The notes under the pieces are model-generated. The model was not told where the DNA came from and did not search any database. It was given only the letters and a program-made list of their open reading frames with translations. Made by a program: the position numbers and the translations under genes. DNA of 64,000 nucleotides from Arthrobacter dokdonellae (GTDB lineage Bacteria > Actinomycetota > Actinomycetes > Actinomycetales > Micrococcaceae). This document shows, in pieces, positions 37,896 to 47,976 of this stretch. The stretch is from assembly GCF_003268655.1 (NCBI RefSeq), contig NZ_CP029642.1:1178001-1242000 (forward strand). The letters run 5' to 3'. Within the stretch, counting starts at the first letter, position 1. Each line of letters starts with the position of its first letter.

Positions 37896-39311
37896 ATGTC
37901 GAAGAACCCCAGTGCCGCCCGAGCCCAGGACGCGGCCAAGCCCAACATTGTGGTCATCGTCTCCGACGACCACGGCTACGCGGACCGCTCCATCCTGGGC
38001 ATTGTCGACGACGTCACGACCCCCGCGCTGGACCGGTTGGCCCGGCAGGGGACCTCCTACGAAAACGCGTACGTCACCGCGCCGATCTGTTCCCCGTCAC
38101 GGGCCGGCCTGGCCGCCGGCTGCTACCAGCAGCGGTGGGGAGCGCACTGGTTCACGGACTCCGAGGTGTGTCCCGTGCAGGTGCCCACCATTGCCGAGCT
38201 GCTCCGTGACGAAAACTACGTGACGGGCTACTTTGGCAAGGTCCACTACGGCACCGAACACCACGGCGACCGCGGCACCCCTCCGCAGCACGGCTACGAC
38301 GAATCCTTTTACGGCCTGGCCGGGGAGTCCATGGGGCGACTGAACTACCTGCACCATTCCGAGGACTCCGTCGCCGACTATGGTGAGGCTGCGCAGCCCA
38401 TGGCCGTCCAGCCTCTGTGGAACGGTGAGGAACCCCAGGAACTCGAAGGCTTCCTCACGGACGCCATTGGGGAGCGTACCCGGCAGTTCGTCGCCGACCA
38501 CGCGGACAGGCCGTTTCTGGCCACGGTGGCGTTCAACGCGGTCCACAACTTTTGCTGGCAGCTGCCCGCCGAGGAGCTTGCGAAGCGCGGACTGCCATCC
38601 TTTGAGGACTGGAACCCGGGGGCCGGGGAATACCTGGACTGGTACGACGGCGCCGTCAGCCCCAACCTGGACAACGGCCGGGCCTACTACCTGGCGCAGC
38701 TCGAACTCATGGATGCCCAGATCGGGCTGATCCTGGACCAGCTGGACGACCTGGACCTGGCCGCGAACACGATGGTCATATACCTGACCGACAACGGCGG
38801 ATCCACCTGCAACTACGGAGTGAACCTGCCACTGCGCGGCACCAAGTACACGTTGTGGGAGGGCGGCGTACGCGTTCCGTTCCTGGTGCGCTGGCCTGGC
38901 AGGGTGCCGGCTGGAAGCACGACGGCGGCCCTGGCCAGTTCCATGGACATCCTTCCTACCGCGCTGGCTGCCGCAGGCGCGTCCCCGCGGGCCTACGCCC
39001 ATTGCGACGGGAAGAACCTGCTGACCGCGGACGGACTCGCCGGCGGGCACGACGCCCTCCATTGGGACTGCGGTTGGCAGTGGTCGGTGCGCCGGGGCGA
39101 TTGGAAGCTCAGCTGGGCGGAGCCGGACTCGCCCGTGGCCGACGCCATCCGGAAGGTGGAGCATGCCGAGCCCGGCAGCGGCTACTTCCTGGCCAACCTG
39201 GCAACGGATGCCTCGGAGACCAACAACCTGGCGGACGCGGAGCCGGAAATCCTGGCCGAGCTGGTTGCCCTGCATGAGCAGTGGAAGGCCGGTCTGGCCC
39301 TTCCGTCCTGA
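37896..39311 (+). CDS. Sulfatase (type I, CSPSR)
   Basis: 471-residue arylsulfatase-like enzyme: NIVVIVSDDHGYADRS at residues 17-32, formylglycine signature ICSPSRAGLAAGCY (Cys65), VTGYFGKVHYG near 110 (Val replaces the common Trp of GKWH), FLATVAFNAVHNFCW, and VIYLTDNGGSTCNYGVNLPL with the basic residues after it. No signal peptide, so it should be cytoplasmic. GGAAGGA lies just before ATG 37896. It is the last gene of the island on this side. The GKVH and GCYQQR variants set it apart from the other three sulfatases and suggest a different sulfate position or sugar. Confidence 0.92.
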   Translation: MSKNPSAARAQDAAKPNIVVIVSDDHGYADRSILGIVDDVTTPALDRLARQGTSYENAYVTAPICSPSRAGLAAGCYQQRWGAHWFTDSEVCPVQVPTIAELLRDENYVTGYFGKVHYGTEHHGDRGTPPQHGYDESFYGLAGESMGRLNYLHHSEDSVADYGEAAQPMAVQPLWNGEEPQELEGFLTDAIGERTRQFVADHADRPFLATVAFNAVHNFCWQLPAEELAKRGLPSFEDWNPGAGEYLDWYDGAVSPNLDNGRAYYLAQLELMDAQIGLILDQLDDLDLAANTMVIYLTDNGGSTCNYGVNLPLRGTKYTLWEGGVRVPFLVRWPGRVPAGSTTAALASSMDILPTALAAAGASPRAYAHCDGKNLLTADGLAGGHDALHWDCGWQWSVRRGDWKLSWAEPDSPVADAIRKVEHAEPGSGYFLANLATDASETNNLADAEPEILAELVALHEQWKAGLALPS

Positions 39312-39454
39312 GGCAGCCAAGCCCGCACATTAAAGTCTCCCGCCCCCAGTGTTGTCCGCGTGGCATCAGGCAGGGAATGGGTCCATGGAAACCGCGCTGG
39401 ACCGGTTGGAAGCGCTCCCCGTCCTGTCCTGACACCCACCGGGTTTGGACGGGC

Positions 39455-40249
39455 TCAACCGACGCGGTGGGCGTAGATTTCGACGGGGGCCAGCAGGCCC
39501 GCACGGAATGCTTCCAGCAGGTTGCCCAGCGCTGCCCGGTCCAGTCCGACCGGGCCTCCGCCGTTGAGCGCGCGTTCCAGGAACTCGATGCCTTCGGCCA
39601 GGGTCTTCGCTTCCCGGTCCACCTCGAGGCCAGCCTGTCCCATGCTGTCGCTGTAGGCCAGTGGCGGTTGTGGGAACGAGGTCTGCGGAGTGGTGGCCCA
39701 CGGCAGCGGGTACACTTCGACGTCGCCGCCAAGCAGCATGACGTCGTACACGGCCAGGACGCCGCCGGGGCGCAGGACCCGGGCGGCCTCGGCGAACATC
39801 CGGTCCTTGTCGCGGATGTTCATGCCGACATGGATCACCACGGCGGCGTCAAACAGGGCGTCAGTGAAAGGGAGGTCGAGGGCGCTGCCCTGGGTGAATT
39901 CCACGGAGCCTGCCAGCCCGGTGCGCTGCGTCAGGTCCGTGGCGGCGGCCACAAATTCCGCCGTCAGGTCCACGCCGTGAACTGTGGCGCCGCAATCGCC
40001 GGCAAGGTGCCGGGCCACCCCTCCCAAGCCGGAGCCAATGTCCACCACCCGTGTGCCGGGGCCTATCCCGGCACGTTCAGCGACGCGGGACGTGGCGGCA
40101 GGGCCGCCGATGTGGAGCTGGTCCGTGCCGCGGAGCGCCGCCGGGGCAAAGTGTTCCGGATCGCCCCCGGCATCGCGCACCAGGGACAGCAGCCGCTCCA
40201 AAGTGCCGCCGCTGCCATAATGCGCCGCGACCGACTCGTCGTATTCCAT
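39455..40249 (-). CDS. SAM-dependent methyltransferase
   Basis: 264 residues of the class I methyltransferase fold. The SAM motif I is RVVDIGSGLGGVARHLAG, followed by VHGVDLTAEFV (acidic ribose binder) and QGSALDLPFTDALFD. The rest resembles Methyltransf_11/UbiE-like and sarcosine/glycine-type enzymes. ATG 40249 (MEYDESVAAHYGSGG) is chosen because GGAGGA lies 5 bases upstream; ATG 40288 would add 13 residues behind GGAG. The substrate cannot be inferred. It sits at the right border of the catabolic island, on the same strand as the helicase pair. Confidence 0.85.
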   Translation of the reverse strand: MEYDESVAAHYGSGGTLERLLSLVRDAGGDPEHFAPAALRGTDQLHIGGPAATSRVAERAGIGPGTRVVDIGSGLGGVARHLAGDCGATVHGVDLTAEFVAAATDLTQRTGLAGSVEFTQGSALDLPFTDALFDAAVVIHVGMNIRDKDRMFAEAARVLRPGGVLAVYDVMLLGGDVEVYPLPWATTPQTSFPQPPLAYSDSMGQAGLEVDREAKTLAEGIEFLERALNGGGPVGLDRAALGNLLEAFRAGLLAPVEIYAHRVG

Positions 40250-40321
40250 GATTCCTCCAGACAATGCCGCAGGGACGATGTTGGACATGATCCTACTCCG
40301 CGTCCGCGCGGCCGGTCCCGC

Positions 40322-40377
40322 GCCCCGGATGTGCAGGAGCGTCGGTGTTGGAGGCCCCGGATGTGCAGGAGCGTCGG
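40322..40377. repeat. 24-bp direct repeat after the XPB-like helicase gene
   Basis: GCCCCGGATGTGCAGGAGCG plus TCGG occurs at 40322-40345 and 40354-40377, a 32-base period, immediately after the helicase stop codon. The core GCAGGAGCGTC is shared with another duplicated element at 58075-58136. Confidence 0.75.
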
Positions 40378-42036
40378 CTACGGGGCGTCGATGATGCGGT
40401 AGGCGTAGCCCTGTTCGGCGAGGAAGCGCTGGCGCTTGGCGGCGAAGTCGGCGTCGACCGTGTCCCTGGCAACCAGCGTGTAGAAGCGTGCCGTCCGCCC
40501 GTCCGCCTTGGGCCGCATGAGCCGGCCCAGCCGCTGCGCCTCCTCCTGCCGGGAACCAAATGACCCCGAAACCTGGATGGCCACGGAGGCCTCGGGCAGG
40601 TCGATGGAAAAGTTCGCCACCTTGGACACCACCAGGGTGTTGATCAGCCCGCGCCGGAACTCGTCAAAGAGCCGCTCGCGCTCGCGGACGGACGTTTCGC
40701 CCTTGATCAGCGGCGCGTCCAGCCGTTCGGCGAGCTCGTCCAGCTGATCTATGTACTGGCCGATCACCAGGACCTGTTCCCCCGCATGGTCGGCCACCAG
40801 CTTTTCCACCACGGCGGACTTGCTTTCCGACGTGGCGCACAGCCGGTACTTATCGGCGTCGTCCGCCATGGCATAGGCCATCCGCTCGTCGCCGGGCAGG
40901 TCGATCCGCACCTCCACGCAGTCCGCCGGGGCAATGTAGCCCTGTGCCTCGATGTCCTTCCACGGCGCGTCATACCGTTTAGGACCGATCAGTGAGAACA
41001 CCTCGCCCTCGCGGCCGTCCTCCCGGACCAGCGTGGCGGTCAGGCCCAGCCGCCGCCGGGCCTGCAGGTCCGCCGTCATGCGGAAGATGGGAGCCGGCAG
41101 CAGGTGGACCTCGTCGTAGATGATCAGTCCCCAGTCGTTGTCGTTGAGCAGCTCCAGGTGCGGGTACAGCCCGCCGCGGCGCAGGGTCAGCACCTGGTAG
41201 GTGGCGATGGTGACGGGCCGGACCTCCTTGGCGGCGCCGGAGTATTCGCCAATTTCCGCCTCCGTCAACGAGGTGCGCCTGAGCAGCTCGGCCTTCCACT
41301 GGCGGGCCGAGACGGTGTTCGTCACCAGGATCAGCGTGGTGGTGCCGGAGACGGCCATCGCCGCGGCCCCGACGATCGTCTTCCCGGCGCCGCACGGCAG
41401 CACCACCACGCCCGAGCCGCCCGCCCAGAAGTTTTCCACCGCCAGATTTTGGTAGGGCCGCAGCGACCACGCGCCGTCCTTGGGCGCTTGGGCGTCGGCG
41501 TCCCCGGCGGTCAGGGCGATGGGGTGCGGGGTGCCGTCGACGTATCCGGCCAGGTCCTCCGCCGGCCAGCCGGCCTTGAGCAGGAGCTGTTTGAGCGCTC
41601 CGCGCTGGGACGAGTGGACCGCCACGGTCAACGGGTCGATCCGCGGTCCCAGCAGCGGGCCGATCTTCTTCGCGTGGATGACCTCCTCCAGCACGGGGAA
41701 GTCGTTGGTGCGCATGACCAGGCCGTGGACGGGGTCCTTTTCCAGCCGCAGCCGCCCGTACCGGGACATGACCTCTTCAATGTCAATGAGGAGCGGGTGC
41801 GGCACGGGGAACCGTGAGTACTTCAACAGCGTGTCCAGCACCTGTTCGGCGTCGAGCCCGGCGGCCCGCGCGTTCCACAGGCCCAGCGGCGTGATCCGGT
41901 AGCTGTGCATGTGCTCCGGGGCGCGCTCCAGCTCGGCAAATGCCGCAATCGCGTGGCGCGCCTCGGTGGCCAGCGGGTGTCCCGTCTCCAGCAGGATGGT
42001 CTTGTCGCTTTGGACAATCAGCGGCCCGTCGTTCAT
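40378..42036 (-). CDS. XPB-like superfamily 2 DNA helicase
   Basis: 552-residue helicase of the bacterial XPB/Ssl2 type. An N-terminal damage-recognition-like domain covers about 1-190. Helicase domain 1 follows, with Walker A VLPCGAGKTIVGA and DEVH box IIYDEVHLLPAP. TATLVREDGRE carries the Arg-Glu-Asp (RED) motif typical of XPB. Domain 2 contains FSIDLPEASVAIQVSGSFGS and RLGRLMRP. Eukaryotic XPB unwinds DNA in repair and transcription initiation; the bacterial role is less clear. ATG 42036 overlaps the stop of the 901-residue partner (ATGA), so the pair is translationally coupled. Confidence 0.93.
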   Translation of the reverse strand: MNDGPLIVQSDKTILLETGHPLATEARHAIAAFAELERAPEHMHSYRITPLGLWNARAAGLDAEQVLDTLLKYSRFPVPHPLLIDIEEVMSRYGRLRLEKDPVHGLVMRTNDFPVLEEVIHAKKIGPLLGPRIDPLTVAVHSSQRGALKQLLLKAGWPAEDLAGYVDGTPHPIALTAGDADAQAPKDGAWSLRPYQNLAVENFWAGGSGVVVLPCGAGKTIVGAAAMAVSGTTTLILVTNTVSARQWKAELLRRTSLTEAEIGEYSGAAKEVRPVTIATYQVLTLRRGGLYPHLELLNDNDWGLIIYDEVHLLPAPIFRMTADLQARRRLGLTATLVREDGREGEVFSLIGPKRYDAPWKDIEAQGYIAPADCVEVRIDLPGDERMAYAMADDADKYRLCATSESKSAVVEKLVADHAGEQVLVIGQYIDQLDELAERLDAPLIKGETSVRERERLFDEFRRGLINTLVVSKVANFSIDLPEASVAIQVSGSFGSRQEEAQRLGRLMRPKADGRTARFYTLVARDTVDADFAAKRQRFLAEQGYAYRIIDAP

Positions 42037-44738
42037 GGTCTGCCTTTCGAGTAGGTGTCAAGGGCGCCTTCAATCACTTCCACGTCCATGACCCGGTGCA
42101 TCGTGAACACGCGCTCGCTGTCCCGTTCGCGGTCCAGTGCGCGCACACGACCCTCCGCCACGGTGACCGGGTGCAGCCGCAGCCGCTCGGGCCGGCCGTC
42201 GCTGCCGACGGTGGTCAGCCAGACGTCCGCCCGGGCCCGGATGGCCCGCTGCAGCTGCTCCCTGACCAGTGCCGGCGCGGCCTCCCCCCGCCCGGGCGTC
42301 CATGCCGGGCGGCTGCGCAGCACGGCCAGCTGCGCCTCCGCCGGGCCCAGGGGAGGCCCGACGCCGGGCCCCCCTTCCTGCCGGTCGCCCGCCAGTCCTT
42401 CCCCCGGCTCCCACGCGTCGGTCGCCGGTCCTTCCCCTGCCAGCAGGCGGGCGGCCTCCCAGGGCGCCACGGCCGGGTGCTGGGCCGCGCGCGCTGCCCG
42501 CCTGCCGCGGTCCGGGACCTGCCCCGCCGCCGGTGTGCCGCCGGCCAGGGCGGGGGAGTGGCCGGCGTCGAGCATTGCCCTGGCCAGTTCGGCAGGCGCC
42601 AGGGCGGAGACGGCCACCGTCGGGGAGACGGCGGTGAGCCGCAGCCGGGCCCCGAGTCCGCCTGCCAGCAGCTCGGCCATGAGGCCCGGGTCCTCGGTGC
42701 TGACCACGGCGGAGGCGGCGCCCACCGTGAACCGGCCATGGCGTGCGGCGGAGTCGGTCACCAGGTAGGCCAGCGGCTGCGGGACGGGTGTGGCCGAGTG
42801 CGCCGCCAGGAAATCCAGGATGCCGGCGGCGGTCCGGCCGGCGCCCACGGCGCGTTGGACCGACGCGGGCGTGAAGCGGTAGACCCCCGCGGCGCCGCGG
42901 CCCTCCGGTTCGGCGAGCAGTGACAGCTCCGCGGCCAGGTCCGGGGAGAGGTAGCCCGGGGCCACGGCCGTGAGGTCTCCCTGCAGCAGTATGTGCTCCA
43001 CCGGTTCAGGCAGGGCGCCGGCGAGCAGGAGGAGGGCCCTGTCCCAGTCCCTCTCGATGACGGCCAGGCCCAGTTCTGTCAGGGCCGACGCACCTGTCAG
43101 GCCCAGGATCTCGGCCTCGGCCAGGAAGCCTGCCAGCGTCTTGGCGATCCGGCGGGCAGGGCGCGGGTGGTGCCAGGCGTAGTGCTCCAGGACCTGGGCC
43201 ACTGTGGGCGCGGGGACCGTTGCCCCGGCCGTGGGCGGCTCCGCCTCCCGGCCCCGGTGCAGCAGGGCGAGCACCTGCAGGGCTGTGGCGCGCAGCGCGG
43301 GCGCGTCGGGCCGGTTCGCCTCGCCGGCCAGGACATTGACGGCGGGGGAGCCGGTGCCGACCAGGGAGGGAAGCCGCCCGGCGTCGAGCCAGGCGGAGGC
43401 CAGCCACAGCCACTGCGCCGGGCGTTCGCGCGGCCGCCAGCCCGAGGCTGTGGCTTTCCACATCGAGGTGTCCGGGTCCAGGGTGATGAGCTTCGCCATG
43501 GCGGCCAGTTCCAGGTAAAAGTACGACTGTGCCACGTCGACGCCGAGATCCCTGGCCACGGCGCGCACGGCCCGTACGCCCACGCCGCCGGAGCGCAGCG
43601 TGGGCAGCGGGGCCGACTGCACGGAATCCAGCAGCGCGCCCATGGCGCGCAACACCGAGGCGATGGCGCCCGTGGCCGCGTTGTCGCGCAACGACGTGCG
43701 GACCTCGGCCACCGGCGTGGCAGGGGGTGCCGGCGCAAAATCCGTGACGACGTGGCCGTGGCGCAGCAGCAGTCCCACTTCACGGGGCAGCTCCACGTGG
43801 TCGTCGTCGAGGGGAACCAGCAGACCGCGGCGCAGCAGCCAGTTGACCGCACCGCCGCCGTCGCGAGGGGCCCGGGCGCCCGTGGCCGCGCCGCCGCCGT
43901 CGGGCGCTTCCTGGCCCGCGGCTCCGCCCGGGGCGGCGGCCGCGCCGACTTCGCGCAGGGCATGGGCCAGCCGTCCCATGGGGCCCGCTTCAAATTTGGC
44001 GAGCAGGGCCCCTGTGCCCTCGGGCGCGCCGGCCAGCAGCTCGTCCGGTCCGGCGAAGGACGTGATGTGGCCGTGGAGCAGGGCGGCCGGATCGGCCGGC
44101 TCGGCCGGCGGGCCGCCTGCCCCGGGCTCTTGCGCGGGGACGTCTTCGAGCGGCCCGCGCTGTCGCGGCCCGGCAGGGTCCGGCTCTGCGGGGTCCGGCT
44201 CTGCAGGGTACGGCCGGGATGGGTCCGGCCGGGAGGGCAACCCCAGGCCGGCGGCTATCTGCGCCAGCCTCTCCCGGCACCCGGGCAGCGAATCGGCCAG
44301 CTCACCATAGCCGCGGCCCAACCCGGCAGGGTGGGCGCCCAGCACCTCACGCACGGACGTGACGGGCCGGAAAAGGAGGGGGCCGGCGTCGTCCGCGTCC
44401 CGGGGGGCATGGAGCACCAGTGCGAGTTCATGCAGCGGGCCCAGGAGCCGCTCCACGTCATGCGGGCCGGCGCCGGCAACGGCATCGGCAAGCTGCGCCG
44501 CTGTGGCGCCCACCTCAGGGTCGGCGACGACCGCCAGGGCGGTCAAAAGCTGCAGCTGCGGCTGGTTGAGCCGGTCGAGCGCGCGGGCCAATCCGGCGCG
44601 GCTGGCGGCGCGGGCCGCGAGGGCGGCGAAGTCAGCCGCGGGGGGATGCATCAGCTCCGGGCGCAGCGAAAGCAGCCGCAGCAGCGAGGAATCGGGCCGG
44701 GCAGCGAGGTCGGAGATCAAGAGCCGCAGGGTGGACAT
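42033..44738 (-). CDS. Helicase-associated protein with Helicase_C_3-like domain
   Basis: 901 residues, Ala/Gly/Pro-rich. The region around residues 600-720 (HILLQGDLTAVAPGYLSPDL, FTPASVQRAVGAGRTAAGIL, FLAAHSATPVPQPLAYLV) matches the Helicase_C_3 domain that resembles the N-terminal part of XPB. The N-terminus (MSTLRLLISDLAARPDSSLL) and middle have repeated helical, winged-helix-like stretches. A Gly/Pro/Asp-rich insert lies around 205-240. No Walker motifs, so it is not a helicase itself. Overlap with the XPB-like gene suggests a complex. The frame is open to 44972, but ATG 44738 gives the conserved-looking start. Confidence 0.82.
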   Translation of the reverse strand: MSTLRLLISDLAARPDSSLLRLLSLRPELMHPPAADFAALAARAASRAGLARALDRLNQPQLQLLTALAVVADPEVGATAAQLADAVAGAGPHDVERLLGPLHELALVLHAPRDADDAGPLLFRPVTSVREVLGAHPAGLGRGYGELADSLPGCRERLAQIAAGLGLPSRPDPSRPYPAEPDPAEPDPAGPRQRGPLEDVPAQEPGAGGPPAEPADPAALLHGHITSFAGPDELLAGAPEGTGALLAKFEAGPMGRLAHALREVGAAAAPGGAAGQEAPDGGGAATGARAPRDGGGAVNWLLRRGLLVPLDDDHVELPREVGLLLRHGHVVTDFAPAPPATPVAEVRTSLRDNAATGAIASVLRAMGALLDSVQSAPLPTLRSGGVGVRAVRAVARDLGVDVAQSYFYLELAAMAKLITLDPDTSMWKATASGWRPRERPAQWLWLASAWLDAGRLPSLVGTGSPAVNVLAGEANRPDAPALRATALQVLALLHRGREAEPPTAGATVPAPTVAQVLEHYAWHHPRPARRIAKTLAGFLAEAEILGLTGASALTELGLAVIERDWDRALLLLAGALPEPVEHILLQGDLTAVAPGYLSPDLAAELSLLAEPEGRGAAGVYRFTPASVQRAVGAGRTAAGILDFLAAHSATPVPQPLAYLVTDSAARHGRFTVGAASAVVSTEDPGLMAELLAGGLGARLRLTAVSPTVAVSALAPAELARAMLDAGHSPALAGGTPAAGQVPDRGRRAARAAQHPAVAPWEAARLLAGEGPATDAWEPGEGLAGDRQEGGPGVGPPLGPAEAQLAVLRSRPAWTPGRGEAAPALVREQLQRAIRARADVWLTTVGSDGRPERLRLHPVTVAEGRVRALDRERDSERVFTMHRVMDVEVIEGALDTYSKGRP

Positions 44739-44773
44739 CAGCTCAACGCTACCGCGAAAACGGGAGGTGCGGG

Positions 44774-45013
44774 CTAGAGGCGCCGGCGCCGCGACACCGC
44801 ATGGATGACGCTCGCCCCCATCATGACGAACGCGGCGGGCAGGCAGAGCATGGCAATCCAGGTGAAGCCGGTCCACGGCTCGCCGCCGGACCACTTGGTC
44901 AGCAGCAAAATGGCCAGTGCGGTCACCCCTGCCAGTGCCAGCAGCAAGGCCGCGAGGCTGAAGGCCAGCCAACCGCGGCCGTCGCGCGCCGGCGCCGTGT
45001 TGTGGGTACTCAT
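44774..45013 (-). CDS. Small two-helix membrane protein
   Basis: 79 residues from ATG 45013, too short to stand out inside the long open frame that overlaps it. A short polar N-terminus is followed by two hydrophobic helices (about 15-38, WLAFSLAALLLALAGVTALA, and 50-69, FTWIAMLCLPAAFVMMGAS) and a basic tail SRRRRL. I do not recognise a family. It lies directly upstream of the helicase-associated gene on the same strand and diverges from the cold-shock gene. Coding is supported by the clean hydrophobic pattern and position; function is unknown. Confidence 0.65.
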   Translation of the reverse strand: MSTHNTAPARDGRGWLAFSLAALLLALAGVTALAILLLTKWSGGEPWTGFTWIAMLCLPAAFVMMGASVIHAVSRRRRL

Positions 45014-45212
45014 GGGCATAACGCTAACAGCGGACATGGGCGGCACCAAGCGCGGACGCGGCCGCGGACGCGGTAACCTTGAAAGGATTAGACCAGCACG
45101 CTTGGCGCTGTCAGTACCGGCTGCACAATTCACGGACCTGCGGGTGCGGCGGCCCACCACCGTGCAGCCGCCGGGCGTGGTTCCAACGGATGAAACGTAT
45201 GAGGTAGAGCAA

Positions 45213-45593
45213 GTGCCGATCGGCAAAGTGAAGTGGTACGACAACGAAAAGGGCTTCGGCATCCTGACCGCCGACGACGGTCGGGAAGTCTTTCTGCGCG
45301 CCAATGCCCTCGCACCCGACGCCGGCGACATCAAGCCCGGAATGCGCATGGAGTTCGGCGTGGCTGACGGCCGAAAGGGCGCCCAGGCCATGGCCGCAAA
45401 GGTCCTGGACCGCGGCCCGTCCGTGGCCAAGGCCAAGCGCATGCCCGCCCGCGACCTCGCCCCGATCGTGCAGGACCTGGTGACCTTGCTGGAACATTCG
45501 GTGGGATCCCTGACCAACGGCAAGTACCCGGAAGGCGACGCGGCCAAGATCGCCGCCGCGTTGCGCAAGGTTGCCGACAACTTCGACGCATAG
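45213..45593 (+). CDS. Cold-shock-domain protein with C-terminal extension
   Basis: 126 residues. The first about 67 form a cold-shock domain: MPIGKVKWYDNEKGFGILT carries RNP1 (KGFGIL) and EVFLRANAL stands at the RNP2 position, though less canonical than VFVH. The remaining 60 residues are an alpha-helical extension (DLAPIVQDLVTLLEHSVGSL, KIAAALRKVADNFDA) known in actinobacterial homologs. It binds single-stranded RNA or DNA. GTG 45213 is chosen because homologs start at this point and GAGGTAGA lies upstream; the open frame back to 44805 has no support. It is followed at once by the DUF3027 gene. Confidence 0.87.
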   Translation: MPIGKVKWYDNEKGFGILTADDGREVFLRANALAPDAGDIKPGMRMEFGVADGRKGAQAMAAKVLDRGPSVAKAKRMPARDLAPIVQDLVTLLEHSVGSLTNGKYPEGDAAKIAAALRKVADNFDA

Positions 45594-45604
45594 CGGTGTC
45601 CACC

Positions 45605-46225
45605 ATGACCGAACATCCCACCGATTCCGCGACCGTGACAGCCTTCGAGGCCGCCGCGGCGCCCTTGGCAGCTGCTGAGCCGCCGGCAGCTGCTGAGCCG
45701 CCGGCAGCTGCTGCGCCCCCGGCAGCTGCTGCGCCGCGCCCCGGTGTCCCTGTCTGGCGGGTGGGCAAGCCGGACGCTATCCTGGCCGCGGCCGTTGACG
45801 CCGCCAGATCGGCCGTGCGGGAAATCGCCGCCGATGGCGACATCGGCCCCCACGCGGCCGTGCGCAGCGAGGGCGTACGTGCGGTCACGCACCTTTTTGA
45901 ATGCCACCTCCCCGGCTACGCCGGCTGGCAATGGTTCGCCACCCTGACCCGCGTCTCCCGTTCCAAGGACGCCACGGTCAACGAGGTGGGACTGCTGCCC
46001 ACCACCGGCTCCATCCTGGCGCCGCCATGGGTGCCGTGGGCCGAGCGGGTCCGCCCCGAGGATGCCAAGGCCGGCGAGCCCGCCGGTTCCGGCGTGGACC
46101 CCGAAGATGTCGGCGTGCAGCCCGAAGATGGCGGCGATGCCGCCGACGACGGCGGTGTTGCCGACGACGATTCCGGGCCCGACACGGTGTCCCCGGCCGG
46201 CGACGTGCACGCACCGGAGGACTGA
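45605..46225 (+). CDS. DUF3027 domain protein
   Basis: 206 residues. After an Ala/Pro/Glu-rich N-terminus, residues about 50-145 match DUF3027: WRVGKPDAILAAAVDAARSA, IGPHAAVRSEGVRAVTHLFE, and YAGWQWFATLTRVSRSKDAT with TVNEVGLLP. The C-terminal 50 residues are highly acidic. The family has no assigned function and is typically found next to the cold-shock gene, as here. ATG 45605 and GTG 45596 are both possible; neither has a good ribosome site, and the gene starts within 12 bases of the upstream stop, so coupling is likely. The repeats at 45668-45739 are coding. Confidence 0.85.
   Translation: MTEHPTDSATVTAFEAAAAPLAAAEPPAAAEPPAAAAPPAAAAPRPGVPVWRVGKPDAILAAAVDAARSAVREIAADGDIGPHAAVRSEGVRAVTHLFECHLPGYAGWQWFATLTRVSRSKDATVNEVGLLPTTGSILAPPWVPWAERVRPEDAKAGEPAGSGVDPEDVGVQPEDGGDAADDGGVADDDSGPDTVSPAGDVHAPED
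45668..45739 (+). repeat. 18-bp tandem repeat, four copies, inside the DUF3027 gene
   Basis: Units of GGCAGCTGCTGAGCCGCC and close variants (two with GCGCCC/GCGCCG) stand head to tail and encode Ala-Ala-Ala-Glu/Ala-Pro-Pro. Repeat number may vary between strains. Confidence 0.8.
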
Positions 46226-46380
46226 CCCGCCTTTCCGGGGTCGAAACCTCCCCTGTGGCCGCGTTCCTACCTTTTCCCGTCCCCGTTCCGAGACAAGGTA
46301 ATCGTGCCGACGCGGCACCGCGCGTCGGTCCGCCAAAGGAGTTGTTGACACCATCCGCGTCCCGGGAACATGCTGTGTGC

Positions 46381-46782
46381 ATGGATGACGCGGCCGTGGA
46401 TGTGGTGAGGCGCTTCTATGAGGCTGTCGCGGAGCGGGACCTGGCCAAGGCCGAGTCCTGTTTCGCCCCCGACGCGTTGTGGCACCTGCCCGGCCATGGC
46501 CCCATTGCCGGCGATCACGTGGGGTGGCCGGCCATCCGTGACGGGTTCCTGGCGAAACTCGGACCGCTTTCCGGCGGAACCTTCAAGGCGGAGCTGCTCG
46601 ACGTCGCCGTGGGATCGCGCTACATCGTGGCTGTCCAGCACGCCACAGGAAACCTTGCGGGGCGCGTGCTGGACATCACCGGCTGCCAGCTGATGCACGT
46701 GGAAGGTGGCTTGATCCGCGAGGTCCGCGGGCATTATTCGGACCAGGGGCAGCTTGACGCCTTCTGGGAGGAGCCCGCCTGA
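46381..46782 (+). CDS. SnoaL/NTF2-like protein
   Basis: 133 residues with the cone-shaped NTF2/SnoaL pattern: AVDVVRRFYEAVAERDLAKA, FAPDALWHLPGHGPIAGDHVG, YIVAVQHATGNLAGR, then CQLMHVEGGLIREVRGHYSDQ and DAFWEEP at the end. Such proteins are ketosteroid-isomerase-like; many have no known substrate. The start is uncertain: ATG 46381 has no clear ribosome site, while AAAGGAG at 46335-46341 would suit an in-frame TTG 46345 only with a very short spacing. It converges on serC, 36 bases away. Confidence 0.78.
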   Translation: MDDAAVDVVRRFYEAVAERDLAKAESCFAPDALWHLPGHGPIAGDHVGWPAIRDGFLAKLGPLSGGTFKAELLDVAVGSRYIVAVQHATGNLAGRVLDITGCQLMHVEGGLIREVRGHYSDQGQLDAFWEEPA

Positions 46783-46818
46783 CGGGCCCCTCCGCCGTCG
46801 TCCGTCCGCAGCCGGCTG

Positions 46819-47976
<1,158 letters not shown>

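Noticed and set aside
13758..39311. The island as an integrative element
   Set aside because: No integrase, tRNA gene or flanking direct repeat was seen at its borders. Horizontal origin remains possible but is unsupported from this window alone.
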